Positions 1 to 11,600 of a stretch of 64,000 nt of DNA are shown here, piece after piece (positions within the stretch are counted from its first letter, which is position 1; each line of letters starts with the position of its first letter). Location of the stretch: positions 16,570,501 through 16,634,500 of the forward strand of contig JAUIMM010000115.1 in NCBI GenBank assembly GCA_031769625.1. Direction: 5' to 3'. The DNA is from Taudactylus pleione. Its lineage: Eukaryota; Chordata; Amphibia; Anura; Myobatrachidae. The position numbers were made by a program, and so were the translations under genes. Below the pieces are notes generated by a model, which worked only from the letters and a program-made list of their open reading frames with translations, did no database searches and was not told where the DNA came from.

Positions 1-78
1 TGGATGAATCCATATACCCCAGAGTAATGGCTGTGGACCCCATGGACCTCGAAGAAAAAGAGTTAACGAAGGCATGTT
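1..78. mobile_element. Terminal fragment of a DIRS-like element
   Basis: The stretch around 30-75 (CTGTGGACCCCATGGAC, then TCG.AGAAA.AGAG.TAAC.AAGG) is a diverged match to the right terminal repeat of the intact DIRS element at 32480-32520. It is probably the end of another family member lying mostly left of the window. Only the terminus is visible, so no coding content can be described. Confidence 0.5.
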
Positions 79-117
79 ATACCATAACTCTTATTATATA
101 ATATTTATTATATTTAT

Positions 118-650
118 TTATTTAACTACAATGTAATGTCCTGGGCCAAAGTATATTTCCATAAGATGTTTTATTTCAAGTCCATTTTTATATATATTTT
201 CCTGCGGTCTGAACCCAATCACCGGGGGTTTGGACATTTCTAAAATGCTGAACATTGCCGGTGGTTTGAGAATATCTGTCCAAACCACTGAAAAATAAAT
301 CAATATGGGTTCAAACCCCCAGCAAAATCACTGTTTAGTAATTTTAACCATATACCTGCATAATATCTGTGAAAAAGATAAGCCCTATTGTAAGGTTTTA
401 GAATGGAAACTAGAGAAGGAAAGTAGCATGTTGCGATCAGTGGGCCTTGTTTTCTAATAGTGACATGCAAAAAATTGATTGAATCTACATCTATTGTGTA
501 AGAAAGGTTAACAGGACTAAAAGTTTTATTATGGTTCTCCAATAAACAGCACAAGTCTATTTTGTCACCTGTACACCATAAAAAGATGTTATCTATATAA
601 CGAGAATAATCTAAAATGTGTATTGATACCACAGGACTAGAAAAGAAAAT
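118..650 (-). pseudogene. Penelope-like reverse transcriptase fragment
   Basis: Two minus-strand frames in different phase read like the catalytic palm and C-terminal part of a Penelope-like element RT. The first (from about 632) has SRYIDNIFLWCTGD, where the family has RYIDD, then SINFLHVTI, like the family's I-x-FLDVTI. The second (303-118) has a PPVIGFRPQENI stretch like the post-RT region. The second Asp of the YxDD box is replaced by Asn and the frame is broken, so this is a dead copy. No GIY-YIG endonuclease is visible. A degraded RT of another non-LTR class is the alternative. Confidence 0.5.
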
Positions 651-651
651 T

Positions 652-836
652 AACTTCTAAACTACAAACAGAAGTACATTGGTGCGATGGTCACATTGAA
701 CCCCCTTGCTCAGCCTAATGTTTGTAGGAAGAACCGCTGAATTTCAAAATAAGAAACTTTTGGCCTAAGGCTGCCAAGAAAAAAATGCTGACACTCGAGC
801 ACACTGTGATTCAAGAAAGTTTGTGAACCACTGGTT
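652..836 (-). mobile_element. hAT-type MITE relic
   Basis: The segment ends with TTTGTGAACCACTGG and contains TTCAAGAAAG and the AAACTTTTGGCCTA stretch. It is the reverse complement of the left part of the hAT-type MITE at 20769-21554. Only one end is preserved. Confidence 0.5.
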
Positions 837-1433
837 TAAATACATCCCGATACTGGAAAATATACAATGGGTATTCACTATCTTGAGGCCATTGTTTAAT
901 TAACTAAGCCTCAGCAAATACCTGAATATTTTTTTTAAGGGAACTATGCCATAGGTAATAAAAAACAATTTGATAAGCTTAACTATTGAGGTAAGATTAA
1001 ATCATCAATTAATGCTATAATTCTTAAATTGTTTAATTATCTTGAATGTATTTGTAGATGGAAATATTTTGAGTCAAGTTTTTTGCTCTATTTGGCAAGC
1101 ATTAAAAATTCTACTTTTTCTATTAAAAAAAAAAATCTATATCTTTCAATATACAGAGAATTATTATCTTACCCACACAACAAATTGTTATTACAGTCTT
1201 TTTAAAAGAATGCATTTAAAATAAATAATGACTTTGGAAGAAATTCTCACATATGTTAACAAACCCTAAAATGAATTGCTGGCTGTGTAAAAAGAACATC
1301 CAACACTTATTTTTATATATATCCATTTTGAAACATCCCTTTTCTTTTCTTAACTGATAGAATGGAGAGAATACAGTTTATTGCGCACTCTACAAGGAAA
1401 TTAATTGTTTTTTTTTTCTATGTGTGTGTTCAG
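837..1433. other. AT-rich ECI2 intron, nothing recognised
   Basis: No open frame with a recognisable product and no clear repeat boundary. It ends in the pyrimidine-rich tract and CAG acceptor of the first visible ECI2 exon. Confidence 0.4.
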
Positions 1434-1622
1434 GATGAAGCCAGACAATCTTATATAGAAATTGTTTCTAATCTCATCTCTTCTGAGTCTCCTACCACAA
1501 ATCTATTATCGACATCATCAGGAGCTGAACAGAAATATGAAACACTACAAGTTTCTTGTCAGAATAATATAACTACAATATTTCTGGATAGGCCAGAAAA
1601 GAAGAATGCTATCACTTTGCAG
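1434..1622 (+). CDS. eci2: ECI2 exon: linker and start of crotonase domain
   Basis: 189 nt, in phase at both ends. It is preceded by TGTGTTCAG and followed by GTGAAG. It encodes a Ser/Thr-rich linker and the first beta strands ([17 protein letters not shown]), a typical opening of the crotonase fold. The sequence to its left does not extend the homology, so this is a true exon border. Confidence 0.9.
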
Positions 1623-4600
1623 GTGAAGTACATGTTGTATTGTCTTTGTGTATTGTTTTGTCCAGTGTGTCTCTGCTTACTGTTGACATATATCAATTTG
1701 ACCTAATTATGCTTCCACTGCATTTGCCTGCATGAGAAAATACAGTAAAAGTACACTTGCTAGATCTCCTCATGTCTTATTATGGGCTGTTAGTAATTGG
1801 AAACAGACCATTGAGATTTTGCCAGTGAATTATGGCTTACCACTGACTTTAAGCAGTTTCTTATGCCAGGGGCATGTCAGTTTCTGAGTTTAATGTTGTT
1901 TTTTGACACGCTCTCTCTTGACAGCAACTTTGCTTTTTGGGTTTTTTTTTTTTTTTTTCAGTTAACTCTGACAGTCAGTTTATAGTGATAATGTGTTGTA
2001 GCCAGTATGATTTTTAATTTATATTATTGCTAAGCAAACAAGTAGTCATTATCTAAAATTCTGATTTAAGTTTTGAGGCAAAATTGCAGAAGCGAGAATT
2101 TCTGGCAAATACTATTTGAGTTGTTCTTTTCTTTTGCCATTTTTCGGAATGCCATTCTGCACTGCATTTGTAAATTCATATTTATAGAATGTTAGTCTAT
2201 ATGGGGAACGATGACTTTCATTCACTCTGCCATGTGGTGTGGATGTTGTAGGACTGGGAATACTTGAGGCCAAATGCCGGCGAAACATGAAATTTCTGCA
2301 GAATAGTCTCATTTCTTTTTGAACATTTCCCTAATTTATATTCCTAGTCCTAAATGCCAGTTTTTATTGGCTTTATTTTTTTATTTCAGATGTATGAGGA
2401 GATTGGTCTGGCTTTAGAAGAGGCGACAAGAGATGATTCTGTTATTACTGTCTTGACTGGTATGTTGTTTACTGAATATTTATATGCACTCTGTTATAAC
2501 CTGTTGGATCACACACAACTATATGTGGGTTTGTATTACTCTAAAAGCACATTAGGTTTGTTTTTAGAATACATTTTTTATTTCCATTTCAACATAAGCA
2601 GCACAGGTAGGTCTAATATCTGGAAGAAAATACTGAAATCACTAGATGTAAAATATGTGTAGTATCATAATAAAAAATATATTACTATGGGGGAGATTTA
2701 TCAAGTCTTGGAGAGAGAGAGAGATGAAGTGGAGAAATTGCTCATGGCAACCAATCAGCTACTGTAATATATCTAGCACAGTCTGTAAAATGACACTTAG
2801 AAGCTGATTGGTTGCTATGAGCAACTTCACTTTATTTCTCTCCAAGATTTGATAAATCTCCCCCTATATTGTGAGTAACTATGTCATCCGTTATACATTA
2901 CAAGTGGTATCACAAATTATAACTATCTTTTATAGTAAAACCTTACACAAATAACTGGTTTTGTTTCAAATAGAAACATGTATTTTGAATGAAAAGTACA
3001 TCTAGTAGTATGTCTGAGGCCTCTTGCCATTATTTGGTCACAGAACTCGGTGACTAATATTCTTATTTTATATAATTTTGTTGGCTGTTAGATGGTGGTT
3101 ATGGGCATATTAAGAAGTTATATCTAATATTAGTAGTATACCGCGCTTTCAGAAATGCTTCAGTGCTCTTCCTATGATACCTCGTTGTTTAATGCCATAT
3201 TTTTCTTAATGTTATTTGGACCACATCCGGTCCTGACCTTTCATGATTTAAATCAACAGGGTTGCACGATTTAAATCAAACGATGTAGCTGTAGCTCTGG
3301 ATCATGCACAAAGACGCAACTGCACAATCTGTGATGTCGTACAAGTGTGGAAGAAGCTGTTAGATGATCTTGAAGAGATTGGACACTAGAGCAATGTAGT
3401 AAAGATGGCAAAGGCAATAGCTAAAATTGCACTCACAGATGCCCACTTGCTGGCTAATCAACTTGATCCTAGGTACAGAGGAGTAAAGCTTAGTCCTGCT
3501 GAAATTGAGACTGCTATAGAGTTTGCTCATGCCAATAATCGTCAAATTATGCAGGTCATCATCAACTTTCATGCATCCATGAAACCATTTGCACTATACA
3601 TGTTTGAAGTGGATGCCAAGTATCTCCTCTAGCCTGGTGGTTGTCCTACGCAGCTCAACTTCAGTTAGACACTTCTGTAGTAAATCTTCTGAAGCAGATG
3701 TTCACTGCAGTTTCATCAAGTGCAGGAATTGAAAGGATTTTTGTACAGTCCAAAACACGCAACAGATTGGGAAATGAAAAAGCAGCTAAGCTGGTTGCAT
3801 TCTACAGAACCTTTTCTGTTGAGGACAAACGTGAGGACGTGGACAAAGACATGTACATGTTTGTCAGACTCAAACAACTGAGTGAAATTCAGAGCCTACT
3901 TGTACTTCTTGATGCAACTGTTTAGTGTGTATTCTATTACTGTGTTCATTTTGTTACTGTTCTCACTTCAAAAATTGTTAATTTATTACTGAAAACAAGA
4001 TTTAAACATCTAAAATGAAACAGTTTACTTAAAAAAAAATTTTATAAACAAATCCTCTTTAAATCCAAAAAAACGATTTAAATCAAATAAATCCGATTTA
4101 AATCAAATAAATCCGATTTTTTTTTTTTTTTAATTATTTATAAAAAAAATCACATTTTTATGCAACCCTGAACCACACTATATCAAGACTGTTCATACAA
4201 ATTTGTATATAGTTGCCTGTACTTTAGTTACTATCCTCTTTATTGCTTATTCTTCCCCATTTGGTGCTGCTGCACCCTCAGTATTTTCCTGGACTAATAT
4301 GTGATCTTTCTCTGCCAGCCATATGCCAGCATGGCGTCAGGATGTCCTGTCATTGCTATCTCCCATTGCTCATTTATAGCTTGCACATTCATGTTTTAAT
4401 TGGTCCCATTGTTTCAGTGACCGCCTCCTTTATAGTTCTTTTTCCTGTGTCTGTTAACTTTTGACTCCCCATTATGGCTCCTAAACGACCGAAAGTGTCA
4501 GGTCTGTTCCTCCGGTTAGTTATTTTTAAACCCTGCCCTCTGGTTCAAGAGGATTGAGTGTTTCAGAGACTCAGAGGAAGGGACGCTCCCCCCAGCTGAG

Positions 4601-5570
4601 GCCAGACCCGCTAGTTTCATCCCAAGCCCGGTGTCTGGTACTGTGGGTGACGCTGAACCACTTAAAGTAGAGACGGTGAAACAACATCTCTCCCTCTTTA
4701 AGGTGACAGTTGAATTGCGAGCTACTCTTCTGTCCTGTCCACAATCTATTGATGATGTGGGTGGCCGTACAGAACACCTGGAAACCAAAATGGGCGAGGT
4801 GGTCGGATCCCATTATGACTTAATAGTTCTTCACAAAGCATTGCCGGGGAAGGTAATAGCTCTGAGGGACAAGGTCAGTGATTTGGAAGATAGATCACGT
4901 CAAAACAACCTTAAACTACGAGGCATACCTGAATCCATTCCACACGCTGGTCTCATAGACTTTGCTACAGATCTTTTTTAGAAGCTATTGCCAACTACAA
5001 ATATTTCTGATCTACTCATGTCTGTATCCACCGCATTCCAAAGACCAAAAAGGCTTCAGAGGATCCTCTCATGAGGATGCACTTTTTCCATATTAAAGAG
5101 GCATGCCTTACAGCTGCCAGACCGTGGTCAGATTATGCGCTGGCCTTGGGAGATCTTCAGGTCTTTGGCGATATTTCTTCAGCTACTTTTGCCAAGTGTC
5201 TGTCTCACCAATCCTCTGAGAGAGGTAAATATTACCTAGAGATGGGAAGTCCCAACAAAATTGATTTTCTCACAACAGGACGACTGCTAAATATCTACTT
5301 TTGAGGTAGCCTCCAAGCTGCTCGTCTCTTGGAACATTGCTGGAACTTCTCCACAGAGCTCTTCTGGCTCCATGATCTTGTTGGACTGGTCCACAATGGG
5401 GCCAACGGGATGACTCTGCATTTTGCCATGTAGTTAATGTCTCTTGGCACCTTTTCCTGAGCTGTTATATTGCATTCTATTTAATAGAGGTTTGGGTTTT
5501 TTTTGCAGGTCTTTAGTCTTTACTAACTCTATATAATGTTGCCTGCTACCACCTGTTGCTTCTTAGCTAT

Positions 5571-5612
<42 letters not shown>

Positions 5613-8600
5613 TTTATATACATGTATCTGACCTTCACTGTACTTGATAACTTATATTGTGTTCTGGTGTGATTTTCAGCTATGTTCGTGTTTTATAGAT
5701 TGCAATTTTGTGCCCGTTCCCCCACTCTGTGGCATTGTGTTAGTCTGTAGGCCATACACATTGTCACTCAAGTTATTCTGTTTTTGTATTTTAATGTTCT
5801 TTCTCTTTATAAGAGTGATGGCAAATGGGCCTCTAACTGCCATCTCACCATTAGGGCCGCTACGCTTTGGCGGCCCTTTCTAGCTCCTAGTGAAGCTATT
5901 TCAGTTTTATTGTTTTCTAACTTTTCTCATCCCTTACACCTGGGTATGCAGCTATAATTCATACTTCTAGACACAGGTTTTACATTATTTTCCTTTCATC
6001 CTGCTGTGGTTAATGTAATATCTCTTAATGCTAACGGACTTCTTTCTCTCCATAAGCAGAAATTGGCCTCAAGGAACTTTGCCAAATTAAAGGCTCATGT
6101 AGCGGCTGTACAGTAAACTCACTTTAATAAGGCCTTCGCCTTAAGTACCCCCATTGCTATGCGTCAAATGGCCCGCATAAAAGAAAAATGCTGGAGTGCC
6201 TAGTTTTAGATAGATCACACCCTACTTTTAAGCTAAACAGCCCCCCTTCACAGGACCTTTCTCATGTCTTTCACCAACTCTTAGCGGAGTATGACTTGTT
6301 TGACGTGTGAAGGGCAAGATATCCCATGGTTAGGGACTACATTTTCTCACATGTTTACAGTTAGGATTAAGCTGGTTTTGTCCGATAAGTGGACCATACA
6401 GCAAATTCCGAAAATCACCATATTGCCTATGTCCTGGTGGAATCATTCCCCCCCTTTTTCTGTTGTGGGATGTGGGCTCTAAAAGGAATCCCCATCTGCC
6501 TTGGTGCTTGGGAGGCCATTTGCTAGCAAAACTCGAGCCTAAACAAGTCCTTCAACAATCCCTGACTTTGTTAGTGGATATGAACAAAGCAGTGGACATC
6601 TACTTTTAATTTGTGGTGTTTTCTTAAGGCTGTAGTAAGAGGGACCACAATCCAATGAAGAACAAGAGGAAAAGGTCTGTGTTTGGTGCACTAATTGGGA
6701 TGGCAAGCTAAACTTTGATCCAGAAGGCAACTAGACTCAAAGCTAATTTGAAACGCCAGTCTCCTCTAAAATCTAAGGTCGCTCAGCTGAAGGAGAAACA
6801 TAAAACTAATCCCAATGATAGTGGTCTTTTAAAAGGAGCTGGTCACAGCTAGAGAGGAGTTGAATATCTACTCTTTACGGGAAGTTCACATGAACTTTTT
6901 CTGCCTTAATCAGAAATGTTATGTTTCACATCGAGCTGGTAGACTGCCTGCACAGAAGTTGATTGTGAAATTGGCTCGAGAGCGAATTCGGTCTATATTT
7001 AACTCTGTGGGTACAAAGGATGCTGACTCTTTGAATGTAGCAAATGTTTTTGCTGAGTATTACTCTCTACTACTGGCCTGGCCAACCTGTGGCACTCAAG
7101 CTGTTGTGTAGTTCTAGCATGCCCTGATACAGTTTTAGCATTTCTTAATAAAAATACTGTGCCAGGGCATGCTGGGAATTGTAGTTTTACAACAGTTGGA
7201 AAGCCACAGGTTGGCCAGGCCTGTAGTAAGGATAATACACAGCAAAAACATTTGCCACATTCCAAAGGATGCTCTACTATATAGTCTTGGGGATGATACG
7301 AATACTCCTCAACCCACTGCAGAGGGCATTGACCTTTTCTTGAACAATTTTGGTCTCCCCGCTCTTGATTCTGATGTCTGTCAGTCTCTTGGCTCTCGTT
7401 GGATGTTAGGAGTAAGTTGTTCGGGCTGTTGATCTCAGGCTTTCGACAAAGCTCTGAGCGCAGATGGTTACATTAATCATTTTTACAAAGTCTTCAAATA
7501 TGATATAGCTTCTGCTTTGGTGACTGTATTCAATGAAGCCTCTGCAGACATTACCCTTGGAAAATGCTTGAAGCCTAAATTGTGGCCCTTCCTAAATCAG
7601 GCAAAATACCTACTTCTGTTAAGAATTATCGCCCTACTGCTATGTTGAACACAGACATCAAACGTTATTCAAAATTGCCAATAGATTGGATCCTTTGCTT
7701 CCTTCTTTAGCTCAATTGGATTAAGTGGGATTTGTAAGGGCAGACAGACCCCCAGATAATACCCTCCACGTGTTAAAGCATTCTGGAGAGGTGTGAGGCA
7801 CTGAAGGAGCCTTTGTGTTGTGTTGTTTTAGAAGTTAAATACTCCTAAATCTGAAGCACTCCCTCTCCTGCATAGTGCCATTGCATCAGTGTCAGAATTG
7901 CAGCATAACTTTAAATATACTTTACAATATTACAGTTTTAGCTATTTGGGGGTACAGATTCCAGTGTGTGAGCAAGAGTTGCTTGCTTGTAATTTCAATC
8001 CACTTCCCAGTAAAATGGAGAAACTCACAAAAGATTGGATGTTTCAGAAAGTTTCGTAGGTGGGATGGCTTGCAGTGATAAAAATTGTTCTGCTCCCAAA
8101 ATTCTTATATCCATTCCATACCATGCCCAGAATGATTCCTGTCACCTTGTGTAATACATATATAAAATATTCTACTCTTATGTGTGAAAGGTAAACCTAG
8201 AATGGCTAGGTATATATAGACAATGCCTAAGTAAGGGGTCTGGCGTTCCCTAGTTTGGAGAATTACCAGATTACATGCTTGTTAAACCAAGATTGGGAAT
8301 GGTTTGTGCTTATCTCCCCAAAGTTGTGGGCTGTCTACGAAAGAGATTTATCCCCGCTGTTTTCACTTTCAGGTTTGTTATGGCTCCTTTATCTAGCCGT
8401 CCTCATAGTTTTACATCCCGCCACCATTATGACAAAGCATACACTTGGGAAGAATTCGGAGGACATACAGCTGCCTTCCCAAACTCTCTCTCTGGCTGGG
8501 AAAGCCCAATTTATTCCAAATTTACAGTTTACTAAGTTGACTAGCAATGGATTATCTACTCCCGGGGAGCATTTGCTAATGGTTTGCTTCCTTTCTGTCA

Positions 8601-11600
8601 TTTACAGTCTGCTTTCGCTATTCCTTCTTGGGATTTTTATAAATATTTGCAACTGAGGCTTTGGCTACAGAGTATACACCTTCAGTATTCAATAACCTTT
8701 TCTCCTCTGTATGTACAGTATTAGCTAACTTTTCTTGTACTACCAATAGAGGTGATGTCACTTTGTGGTACCATCTACTACCACATGATGCCAAGAGAGT
8801 TACATTTTCTGCCCAACTCAAATGGAAGGATGATCTGTCACGACCACTGTCCATGGTTGTATGGGCAATTATTTTTAAAACTTGTTTCCAGGTTTTCCTG
8901 TAATAGTAATCATGCAGAAATGTTCTTTAAATGAATACTAAAGCTGCATACACACACAACGATTTTGTTACCAACGATTTTATGAATGATTTTATGAACG
9001 ATTTTCTGTCAGATTTTTTAAAGTGTAATGAACGATTTTTTTGAACTACAAATGATTTTTGCATATTCCCTTAATGAAAATCGTTCAGTTGGTCAGTCTG
9101 ACTAAACTAAAAACGTGAACGCTCATAAACTATAATCGTTCATCGTTTTAACTCAGAAAGTGAACAATTTTTACAACGATTGAATGATAAACTATATCGT
9201 TAACGATAATCGTTCAAAAAATCGTGTGTGTGAGCTATAGACCAACCCAGGATAGGCAGCACAAAATCTTGCCCTCTGTATCTAATTATTGCTGGGGCTA
9301 CTAAAGAGGCTATTGCGCAAGTCTGGCAAACTGTTTTCATTACCTAGCTTATCTGCTATTGAGAAAAAAATTAAGAAACATTTCGAATTTGAAACCGCAA
9401 ATTGTAGATACTCTACCCTCTCTTTTTAATGAGCTGTTCTGCATACAGTGAACATTGGGAGGAACGGAGAGGTAGTAGAAAGTGCTGTTCATGCTACTAC
9501 AGATCTTTGTCTTTTGGAGTCTTCTCACTCTGGGCTTTAATGACGAAGTTAGTGATCTACTGCTATGCCTTCCTGCTGTCTATAATAGATGAGTGTGTAT
9601 TGTATATGTTTGTGTCTGATTTATTCTATGTGGTCTTGTATTTGTTTTTGTGTTGTGTATACTCTCCTGGCCCTTTAACCTTCTTATGTTTTCTTCATGA
9701 CTTCCTTTTTTCTTTTGTAATACATTTCTTGTGGAAAATTCCATAAACACTAATGTTTTTAAAGAAAATAAATCCATTTTTTTCTTAAGTACGCTAACTC
9801 ACAATCTATAGGCAATCGATGAATAAAGCACCAGCTTCAGTCGCTAATGCAAAATCAGCCAACCAGAAGCTGCTAACTAGTGCCGACAGCCGTTGTTATC
9901 AACATGTATTTGCATCGGTCCTCAGGCACCAGCAATTGATAGAGCTAGTGACAGACCTCTGAAGGTCTGCATCTGTTACTTCAATATACAACCATGGCCA
10001 AAAGTTTTAAGAATGACACAAGTATTGGTTTTCACAAAGTTTGCTACTTCAGTGTTTTTAGACCATTTTGTCAGATGCTACTATGGTAAGCTGAAGTAAA
10101 ATTAAAGACATTTCATAAGTGTCAAAGGGGTCTATTTACTAAGCAGTGTTAAGAGATAGAGTGAAAAGTGATAAGGTGCCAGCCAATCAGCTCCCAACTG
10201 TCATCTCACAGGCTGTGTTTAAAAATGACAGTTGGGAGCTGATTGGTTGGCATCTTATCACTTTCTTATCACTTTTCACTCTGTCTCCTAACACTGCTTA
10301 GTAAATAGACCCCAAAGTATTTTATTGACAATTACATTAAGTTTATGCAAAGAGTCAATGATTGCAGTGTTGTCCCTTCTTTTTCAAGACCTCTGCAATT
10401 CTCCCTGGCATGCTGTCAATCAAATTCTGGGCCACATACTGACTGATGGCCGCCCATTCTTGCCTAATCAATGCTGGTAGTTTGTCAGAATTTGTGGGTT
10501 TTTGTTTGTCCACCCGCCTCTTGAGGATTGACGACAAGTTCTCAATGGGATTAAGGTCTGGGGAGTTTCCTGGCCATGGACTCAAAATTTCGATGTTTTG
10601 TTCCCCGAGCCACTTAGTTATCACTTTTGCCCTATGGCAGGGTGCTCCATCATGCTGGAAAAGGCATTGTTCATCACCAAACTGTTCTTGGATGGTTGGG
10701 AGAAGTTGCTCTTGGAGGATGTATTGGTACCATTTTTTATTCATGGCTGTGTTCTTAGGCAAAACTGTGAGTGAGCTCCCTTGGCTGAGAAGCAACCCCA
10801 CACATGAATGGTCTCAGGATGCTTAACTGTTGGCATGACACAGGACGAAGACTTTTGGAGGATGGCCTGGTGTCAAGAAGTGGAGGATGGCCTGGTGTCA
10901 AGAAGGGCAGCAAAAAAAACACTTCTCTCCAGGAAAAACATCAGGGACAGACTGATATTCAGCAAAAGGTACAGAGATTGGACTGCTGAGGACTGGGGTA
11001 AAGTAATTTTCTCTGATGAATACCCTTTCAGATTGTTTGGTGCATCTGGAAAAACGCTTGTGCAGAGAAGGAAAAGTGAGCGCTACCATCAGTCCTGTGT
11101 CATGCCAACAGTAAAGCATCCTGAGACCATTCAGGCGTGGGGTTGCTTCTCAGCAAAGGGAGAGGCGATCACTCACAATTTTGCGCAAGAACACAGCCAT
11201 GAATAAAGAATGGTGCCAAAACATCCTCCAAGAGCAACTTCTCCCAACCATCCAAGAACAGTTTGGCGATGAACAATGCCTGTTCCAGCATGATGGAGCA
11301 CCTTGCCATAAGGCAAAAGTGATAACTAAGTGGCTCGTGTAACAAAACATCGAAATTTTGAGTTCATGGCCAGGAGACTCCCCAGACCTTAATCCCATTG
11401 AGAACTTGTGATCAATCTTCAAGAGGTTGGTGGACATACAAAAACCCACAAATTCTGACAAACTCCAAGCATTGATTAGGCAAGAATGTTGTTTTTGGGT
11501 TAGGATTTATATTTGAATTGTTGTTTGCCTTTGCTGACCATTATATGTTTCAGCACAGAGCGCTTTCAAAATGTTTTGTAATACAAATTATATCACTACT

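Larger units (their letters stand above)
4190..9780 (+). mobile_element. Degraded Tx1/L1-type LINE, plus strand
   Basis: An ORF1 remnant (from about 4472), AP-endonuclease start (about 6003), RT and post-RT pieces, and a 3' UTR ending near 9780 follow one another in LINE order over 5.5 kb. The frame is broken many times. The copy is interrupted by MITEs at about 7077 and 8938 and an AT microsatellite at 5573. It lies in the second visible ECI2 intron in the sense orientation. Confidence 0.75.
9989..11490. mobile_element. Head-to-head pair of Tc1-like element copies
   Basis: The left end (9989, CAACCATGGCCAAAAG after TA) is the 3' terminus of a minus-strand Tc1-like element whose transposase reads from about 10847 down to 10355. 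At 10848 the sequence switches to a plus-strand copy of the same family, which runs to 11490 and stops without its terminal repeat. The two copies overlap in content, so about 390 bp form inverted arms (about 10457-10847 against 11092-11490). Confidence 0.8.

Noticed and set aside
1362..1706. A single-exon 114-codon gene
   Set aside because: Only 1434-1622 matches ECI2; the rest reads through a polypyrimidine tract and past a GT donor.
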